A stretch of 11,601 nucleotides of DNA. Origin: Bacteroidales bacterium H10 (GTDB taxonomy: Bacteria > Bacteroidota > Bacteroidia > Bacteroidales > Muribaculaceae). The position numbers and the translations under genes are program-made. This document shows, one piece after another, positions 6,596-11,601 of this stretch. The stretch covers positions 10,893-22,493 of the forward strand of contig DAAV01000035.1 in NCBI GenBank assembly GCA_001701295.1, written 5' to 3'. Under the pieces are notes generated by a model. That model worked only from the letters and a program-made list of their open reading frames with translations. It did no database searches and was not told the DNA's origin. How positions within the stretch are numbered: the first letter of the stretch is position 1; every line of letters begins with the position of its first letter.

Positions 6596-7771
6596 ATGCC
6601 GAAGTATATCTTTACGCTGATATTATTATTTCTCGCTTTCGCACCATCACCGACACGTGCCCAGCTTGTCGTGTCTGATGATCTCGGACTGTCGATAGAC
6701 CTCGACGCCACATCGTCATGTCAGGACCCTGACAGCACAAAAATCCTGAAAAAACTGGATCTTGACTGGATATCACTGGCAAAGAGCAGACGTCTGGACA
6801 TCAATGACACGACAGTGAGATATCCTAAATTTATAGATTTCTGTGTAAGAGTATACCGATGGGCCGAAAAAACCTTCAACACATATGATCCGGAATATGT
6901 GGCCGGAACAGGGAAACATGGTAAAGTGCGTCTCGTGTCGGACAACTGGACAGATTCTTATATGTTCCGTTCCGAACAAAGCGATCCGCTGATCATGGTC
7001 AGCAATCTCTATGCCAATATCGGTATCCAGGCGAACTATTCGATTCTAAGCGCAAGCTATTCAGTAGACATGAACTCTGTGCTTTCAGACAGAGTATCTA
7101 AACACAGGAAACTTGGATTCTCTTTCTCATGTGCCAAAATATATGGGGAAGCATACTATTGGAAAAATAACGGCAGCACAGTGATCCGCCAGTTCGGAGA
7201 CACTTCTGACAAGAAAGGCCGCAAATTGAAACATGTCCCTTTTGACGGTCTCGATTTCAAGGCATTCGGCGCCCTTGCCTTCTACATATTCAATTCGCGC
7301 AAATTCAGTTATGCGGCGGCATACAACCTTTCCAACTACCAGCTGAAAAGTGCCGGATCATGGCTGCTGGGTATGACAGGAACATTTTATGACTGTAATT
7401 TCGATTTCACCAAACTTCCGGAAGAAGTCAAAAAAGTTACTGAAATACCATACGACACATACGCTCTTGATTACAACTCAATCAACATAATGGGAGGTTA
7501 TTCCTACAACTGGGTGATCAACAAACACTTTCTTTTCAACACCACAACATTGCCGGCAATAGGTATGTCTTTCTCTTTTTCAGATTCGACCGCCGGACGC
7601 CGGGATCTTTTTTCAATGGCGATACAGCAGATGATGTCGCTGACATATATCAACCGCCAGTTCTTCATCGCCGCCACATCAAGTTTTCATGGAAATTACT
7701 TTCTTACCAAATCCGTAGGATTCATGTCAGGCATAGAAAACTTCCAGATATCAACAGGTGTAAGATTCTAA
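6596..7771 (+). CDS. DUF4421 family outer-membrane-type protein
   Basis: Its function is unknown. The 391-aa protein has a signal peptide (about 1-22, cleavage near TRA-Q), then a region with blocks I associate with DUF4421: WAEKTFNTYDPEYVAGTGK (about 89-107) and VRLVSDNWTDSY (111-122). The rest is rich in alternating aromatic and polar residues typical of beta strands (for example NYSILSASYSVDMN, YNLSNYQLKSAG) and ends in GVRF, a C-terminal aromatic like the beta signal recognised by BamA. I infer an outer-membrane beta-barrel of perhaps 12-16 strands. It starts 18 nt after mltG and precedes ribD by 58 nt; the link to cell-wall cutting is only by position. Family assignment is from memory of motifs. 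Confidence 0.8.
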   Translation: MPKYIFTLILLFLAFAPSPTRAQLVVSDDLGLSIDLDATSSCQDPDSTKILKKLDLDWISLAKSRRLDINDTTVRYPKFIDFCVRVYRWAEKTFNTYDPEYVAGTGKHGKVRLVSDNWTDSYMFRSEQSDPLIMVSNLYANIGIQANYSILSASYSVDMNSVLSDRVSKHRKLGFSFSCAKIYGEAYYWKNNGSTVIRQFGDTSDKKGRKLKHVPFDGLDFKAFGALAFYIFNSRKFSYAAAYNLSNYQLKSAGSWLLGMTGTFYDCNFDFTKLPEEVKKVTEIPYDTYALDYNSINIMGGYSYNWVINKHFLFNTTTLPAIGMSFSFSDSTAGRRDLFSMAIQQMMSLTYINRQFFIAATSSFHGNYFLTKSVGFMSGIENFQISTGVRF

Positions 7772-7829
7772 GACAGGGGCAGAAACGCCTCTTCTGTGAG
7801 AAAGCTTGCTTATAAAACACAGACTAACA

Positions 7830-8762
7830 ATGCACGAACATGACAAAAAATATATGAGACGGGCATTACAGCTTGCATCATACGGCGCAGGACACGTTTC
7901 GCCCAATCCTATGGTCGGTGCGGTCATAGTCGCACCGGACGGCAGAATAATCGGCGAAGGATTTCATCGCAGATATGGAGAGGCCCACGCAGAAGTGAAT
8001 GCCGTCCGCAGCATAAGCGCTGAAGACAGCGGGCTGCTGACAGAATCTACAATATATGTAACGCTTGAGCCATGCTCTCATTATGGCAAGACTCCGCCCT
8101 GTGCGGCCATGCTGTGTGAACTGCATGTAAAAAGAGTGGTCATCGGGACCGGAGATCCTAATCCTAAAGTCTCGGGACGCGGTATCGGAATGCTTCGCGA
8201 AGCGGGAATCGAGGTTATGGAAAATTGTCTGCAAGAGGAATGTCTCGCAATCAACGAACGCTTTTTCACAGCCCAGACGAAACACCGACCCTGGATATTG
8301 CTCAAGTGGGCGGAGACCGCCGACGGCCGCACGGCAAATCCAGACGGCACACCCTTGGCCATATCCTCTCCATCGACACTGGCCCTGATGCACGCCGAAC
8401 GCGCGAAATGCGACTCGATTATTGTAGGAACCAATACCCTGCTCTCAGACAATCCTTCATTATCCACCCGGTTATGGCCGGGCGACAGTCCGAGGCCTGT
8501 AATGTTTGATTCTCCTCGCCTGAAGAATCCTCATTTACGACAAAAGCTGAACATATCCGGGCGTAACCCTATAATACTCGACCCGAACATCGATCTCGGA
8601 CAAAATATGCACATACTCTTTGAAAGACACGGCATAACATCGCTGATGGTCGAAGGAGGACGCACTCTCATCGACAGTTTTATCAGCCACGGACTTTACG
8701 ACCGGATACGCAGGGAAAGAGTGCTAAAATTCCTTAAAAAACATTTTCTAATGTATTTATAG
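7830..8762 (+). CDS. ribD: Riboflavin biosynthesis deaminase/reductase RibD, C-terminally short
   Basis: RibD performs two steps of riboflavin synthesis: deamination of the GTP-derived diaminopyrimidine and NADPH-dependent reduction of its ribosyl group. The deaminase domain (about 1-145) is intact: H53-A-E55 and E80-P-C82 through C91 give the zinc site and general base. The reductase domain (about 153 onward) shows WILLKWAETADGRTA, VGTNTLLSDNPSL (199-211) and VEGGRTLIDSFI (274-285). After GLYDRIR (about residue 294) the family normally continues for some 30-50 residues; here an unrelated basic tail (RERVLKFLKKHFLMYL) ends the protein at 310 aa. A late frameshift or deletion is likely, and the reductase may be impaired. 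The ATG at 7830 fits the family N-terminus better than the one at 7806. Confidence 0.9.
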   Translation: MHEHDKKYMRRALQLASYGAGHVSPNPMVGAVIVAPDGRIIGEGFHRRYGEAHAEVNAVRSISAEDSGLLTESTIYVTLEPCSHYGKTPPCAAMLCELHVKRVVIGTGDPNPKVSGRGIGMLREAGIEVMENCLQEECLAINERFFTAQTKHRPWILLKWAETADGRTANPDGTPLAISSPSTLALMHAERAKCDSIIVGTNTLLSDNPSLSTRLWPGDSPRPVMFDSPRLKNPHLRQKLNISGRNPIILDPNIDLGQNMHILFERHGITSLMVEGGRTLIDSFISHGLYDRIRRERVLKFLKKHFLMYL

Positions 8763-8784
8763 CGACAATATCGCAGATAAATGC

Positions 8785-8904
8785 TAAATTTGCAAGTTGA
8801 AAAAAACGGTTTTGACCGGATACACAATCCGGGCATAGCCTCATATTATTTCACCGCATGCGCACACGACTGCACAAGCACCTTTTAATGAACATATTGT
8901 AACA
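8785..8904 (+). promoter_or_regulatory. Promoter -7 box and leader of DUF6242-DUF6089-uppS
   Basis: TAAATTTG (8785-8792) matches TAnnTTTG and is followed by CA, as in the other promoters here. No -33 TTTG is found at the usual distance. The transcript should start near 8799, giving a leader of about 105 nt. The leader holds a perfect 6-bp hairpin, CCGGAT-ACACA-ATCCGG (8816-8832), without a U-tract, so it is probably not a terminator. Confidence 0.55.
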
Positions 8905-10404
8905 GTGAAATATAATCGTATTCTTTCCGCACCGGGCATTATGGCTCTCCTTATCGGCACAGGAGCATTCTCTTCGTGTAACAAAGATTCTGATTCCGAA
9001 GTCTTTCAGAGTCCGGCAAATCTCGCAGTCACGGCATTCAATCTTAAAGCTGACACCAAGAATCCGGGACTCGATTCAGCCTATTTCTCCATAGATCTCG
9101 AACATGGTGTGATTTTCAATGCCGACTCGCTGCGAAAAGGCACGAAAATAGATAAGGTAGTAGCCGATATAACCTTCTCCGGTACAGTCAGTGAGGCTGT
9201 AATCGAAATGAAAGGAGGCACCACACGCGAGGGAGAGATCGACTACAAGTCAAATCCGACGGATTCAATTGATTTCACCGGCGAAGTCACTCTTCGCGTC
9301 AAAGCAGACAACAATTCGATCGGTACATCCTACCGTATCAAGGTAAACGTACACGAGATGGCTATGGATTCTCTCTACTGGGACAGCACAGCCAGGACAA
9401 CCCTTCCATCCCGCTTTGGAAATCCCCGTAAACAAAAGACTGTCCGGTTCGGAGAAAAGACCGTCTCACTGATAGAGGAAAAGGATGGTTCTCTTACACT
9501 CTCCTCCTCATCAGATCTCGAAACCTACGAATGGACAAAAAAAGAGATTCAGCTTTCCTTTAATCCCGTGATCGGCACACTTGCAGCGACTGACGACCAT
9601 CTCTGGATACTTGATGATTCAGGCCGACTTTACACTACGGACAACGACATGACAGCATGGTCCGACACCGGAGAAAACTGGACTCTCATGATCGGCAGCT
9701 ATAAGGATTCTGTCGTTGGTCTCAAAACATCAGAAGGGAAAACTGAATTCGCACAATACCCCGTCGAGAATATCAATATCAAGGAAATACCGGCGGACTT
9801 CCCCACAAACGGAATATCCAACTTCGTCACACTTGCCAATAAATGGACCTCATCGCCTGTCGCTTTCTTTACCGGAGGCATCACGGCAGACGGTCGATAC
9901 TCGGACATAACCTGGGCTTTCGACGGCACAGAATGGATCAAACTCGGAAGCGGCGGAATACCTGCGCTGGAAGGCGCGTCTATAGTTCCTTATTACAACT
10001 ACCGTCCGTCGGCCGACGGCAACAGCATGATAGAATACAGCGTATGGATGCTGCTCGGCGGCCGTAATGAAGACGGATCGTTCAACCGGACAGTATACAT
10101 ATCCTACAATAACGGAGTGAATTGGACGACGGGCACCTCCAGCCTTCAGCTCCCGAAGGAGATTCCTGCCATGGTCAACATCGACAACATCGTAAGCGAA
10201 CACACAATGTCTGCCAATGTATCGGACATATGGAAGAAAACATCATATGCGCCGCAACGGATCAAAGTAGAGACAGACGGTGACATCATCAGATGGGAAT
10301 GCCCGTATATATATCTGTTCGGCGGATATGCTCCCGACGGCAATCTTTATGACACCGTATGGCAGGGAGTGCTGACCAGACTTACATTCACCCCTATAAT
10401 TTAA
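8905..10404 (+). CDS. DUF6242 family lipoprotein with kelch-like repeats
   Basis: This 499-aa lipoprotein of unknown function has a signal sequence (MKYNRI, hydrophobic core) and a lipobox AFSSC that places the lipidated cysteine at residue 25, followed by NKDSDS. An N-terminal beta-rich domain (about 35-155) resembles the DUF6242 N-terminal region. Residues about 165-499 look like a beta-propeller: a GG-x3-DG signature recurs at 324-325, 385-386 and 473-474, with aromatic and WT motifs typical of kelch- or sialidase-type blades. The start appears to be GTG at 8905; the next ATG (residue 13) would remove the charged n-region. In Bacteroides this family, as I recall, precedes DUF6089 and uppS, as it does here. 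A role in envelope assembly is plausible but rests on position only. Confidence 0.8.
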   Translation: MKYNRILSAPGIMALLIGTGAFSSCNKDSDSEVFQSPANLAVTAFNLKADTKNPGLDSAYFSIDLEHGVIFNADSLRKGTKIDKVVADITFSGTVSEAVIEMKGGTTREGEIDYKSNPTDSIDFTGEVTLRVKADNNSIGTSYRIKVNVHEMAMDSLYWDSTARTTLPSRFGNPRKQKTVRFGEKTVSLIEEKDGSLTLSSSSDLETYEWTKKEIQLSFNPVIGTLAATDDHLWILDDSGRLYTTDNDMTAWSDTGENWTLMIGSYKDSVVGLKTSEGKTEFAQYPVENINIKEIPADFPTNGISNFVTLANKWTSSPVAFFTGGITADGRYSDITWAFDGTEWIKLGSGGIPALEGASIVPYYNYRPSADGNSMIEYSVWMLLGGRNEDGSFNRTVYISYNNGVNWTTGTSSLQLPKEIPAMVNIDNIVSEHTMSANVSDIWKKTSYAPQRIKVETDGDIIRWECPYIYLFGGYAPDGNLYDTVWQGVLTRLTFTPII

Positions 10405-10435
10405 TAAAAGCCCACTTACTTAAAGGATAACAGAT

Positions 10436-11155
10436 TTGGATTTTGGGATAAAAAATAAAAAAAGAGCATTGAAAGGATTTGTCAGAATCCTGATAACCGC
10501 GGTCGCGCTGATGACAGGATCTCTTGGCGCGCACGCACAGGAGGATTATAGATTCGATATAGGGGCCGGCTTCGGAATGACAGGTTATCTGGGAGACGCC
10601 AACTCGGCCAATCTTTTCCAGAATCCCGGCTGGGATGCCGAAATACTGTTCAGGTATATCCTGAATCCCCGTATCAATTTCAAGACAAATTTTTATATCG
10701 GTGGTCTCCGCGGCGATTCGTCACAAATGGACAATGTCTTTCCGTACAACGGGAGTTTCAAGTTCTCCACCACTTTCTACGAATTGGGAGAATTGTTTGA
10801 ATTCCATTTTTTCAATTACGGCATGGGAGAGACATACCGCCGTCTGAAGCGATGGACCCCATACATAACCGCAGGTCTCGGTCTGACGGCATGGAGTGTG
10901 GACTCGAAAGCCGGTGCGGCCTTTACGATTCCTCTCGGGATCGGATTCAAATTCAAACCGGCTCTCCGATGGAATCTCGGACTTGAGTTTCTGATGAAAA
11001 AGACTTTCAGTGACAAACTCGACGGAGCCGCCCTTTCCGATCCCCTCGGCATAAAGAGCGGATTCATGAAAAATACAGACTGGTACTCGACAGTCACGCT
11101 GACCATAAGTTATGAGTTCAGCAAACGTTGCGCGGTGTGCCACTACAAGGAATGA
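10436..11155 (+). CDS. DUF6089 family outer-membrane beta-barrel protein
   Basis: Its function is unknown. The 239-aa protein has a signal peptide (about 1-35, ending GAHAQ before EDYRF) and a compact beta-barrel pattern. Recognisable family blocks are IGAGFGMTGYLGDAN, MDNVFPYNGSFKFSTTFYELG, PYITAGLGLT and IKSGFMKNTDWYSTVTLTISYEF. The start must lie after the stop at 10421, so TTG at 10436 is the best choice; AAAGGA (10422-10427) sits 8 nt upstream, an unusual Shine-Dalgarno-like site for this phylum. ATG at residue 26 would destroy the signal peptide. The tail carries C232-x-x-C235-H236. The gene lies 31 nt after the DUF6242 gene and 30 nt before uppS. This conserved placement beside uppS (and bamA in relatives) suggests an envelope function. 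Confidence 0.85.
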   Translation: MDFGIKNKKRALKGFVRILITAVALMTGSLGAHAQEDYRFDIGAGFGMTGYLGDANSANLFQNPGWDAEILFRYILNPRINFKTNFYIGGLRGDSSQMDNVFPYNGSFKFSTTFYELGELFEFHFFNYGMGETYRRLKRWTPYITAGLGLTAWSVDSKAGAAFTIPLGIGFKFKPALRWNLGLEFLMKKTFSDKLDGAALSDPLGIKSGFMKNTDWYSTVTLTISYEFSKRCAVCHYKE

Positions 11156-11169
11156 GAGGATAATCCTCT
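11155..11169 (+). repeat. Hairpin overlapping the DUF6089 stop codon
   Basis: AGAGGA-TAA-TCCTCT forms a perfect 6-bp inverted repeat with a 3-nt loop. Its first base is the last base of the TGA stop of the DUF6089 gene, and it ends 16 nt before uppS. No U-tract follows, so it is unlikely to be a terminator. It could be a processing or translational-spacing element, or chance. Confidence 0.5.
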
Positions 11170-11185
11170 ATGATCTGAGAAACAA

Positions 11186-11601
11186 ATGGACAGAATAAAA
11201 GGACTAACCGACAGACTCGACATGAACCGCATACCGCGTCATGTGGCCATCATAATGGACGGCAACGGACGATGGGCACGCGAACGTATGCGGGGACGCA
11301 GCGAAGGTCATGCCGAAGGCGTCAACAGCGTGCACAACATAACAAAGTACGCTTCCGACCTCGGTATAAAGCATCTGACGCTATACGCATTCTCGACTGA
11401 GAACTGGAACCGTCCGGCACAGGAAGTCGAGACACTGATGTATCTGATCGGATGGGCCATCCGCAAAGAGACGCCTGAACTTCTTGCCAACAATGTCCAT
11501 ATCCGCCTGCTCGGAGAGATAGACAGACTTCCGGATCAGGTGCGTCAGGATCTCGAAGCGGGGCGCGATGCCACCGCCGAATGCGACGGCCTCAACCTGA
11601 T
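11186..11601 (+). CDS. uppS: Isoprenyl transferase (undecaprenyl diphosphate synthase), partial
   Basis: This cytoplasmic cis-prenyltransferase adds isopentenyl units to farnesyl diphosphate to make the C55 lipid carrier for peptidoglycan and surface glycans. Only the first 138 codons are present; the gene runs off the right edge. The family signature IPRHVAIIMDGNGRWA (about 16-31) includes the catalytic D25 and phosphate-binding GNGRW. YAFSTENWNRP (about 68-78) and the GHAEG histidine region follow, all as expected. The ATG at 11186 gives a normal N-terminus. The spacing of 30 nt from the DUF6089 gene and lack of an obvious promoter indicate cotranscription. In relatives bamA follows, which cannot be seen here. 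Confidence 0.96.
   Translation, partial: MDRIKGLTDRLDMNRIPRHVAIIMDGNGRWARERMRGRSEGHAEGVNSVHNITKYASDLGIKHLTLYAFSTENWNRPAQEVETLMYLIGWAIRKETPELLANNVHIRLLGEIDRLPDQVRQDLEAGRDATAECDGLNL

Noticed and set aside
7772..7829. Weak hairpin between the DUF4421 gene and ribD as a terminator
   Set aside because: The stem has a wobble pair and no U-tract, and ribD has no promoter of its own that I can see, so read-through is more likely.

Overview
This window looks like a chromosomal core region of a Bacteroidales bacterium, most likely Muribaculaceae or a near relative. The evidence is Bacteroidota-type promoters (TTTG, 19-nt spacer, TAnnTTTG), start codons mostly without a Shine-Dalgarno sequence, AT-rich intergenic DNA between GC-richer genes, and envelope families I know mainly from this phylum (DUF4421, DUF6242, DUF6089). 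The family assignment is inference. I see no mobile element, CRISPR array, rRNA or tRNA.

Left part (1-3572): about 325 bp of AT-rich intergenic DNA ends in a strong promoter for a two-gene unit, a three-domain aminopeptidase P (pepP) and a gamma-class carbonic anhydrase-like protein. A perfect 10-bp hairpin then serves as a shared terminator with a convergent, secreted class A acid phosphatase.

Middle (3573-8762): rpsU (bS21) sits behind a strong promoter and a leader with several inverted repeats. A Xer-type tyrosine recombinase and a short-form hibernation factor (hpf) follow. In Bacteroides, as I recall it, rpsU-xer-hpf leads into tRNA genes and tuf. Here hpf is followed after 29 nt by mltG (peptidoglycan lytic transglycosylase), a DUF4421 outer-membrane-type protein and ribD (riboflavin synthesis). 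The ribD product lacks the usual end of its reductase domain.

Right part (8763-11601): a new promoter drives a DUF6242 lipoprotein, a DUF6089 beta-barrel protein and uppS (undecaprenyl diphosphate synthase, cut by the window edge). This is an envelope-biogenesis cluster that in relatives continues into bamA and skp-like genes (recalled, not seen here).

I found no wholly new system. The points most worth checking are the structured rpsU leader without an adjacent Shine-Dalgarno, a hairpin covering the hpf start codon, the shortened ribD, a possibly leaderless recombinase mRNA, and the changed gene order after hpf.
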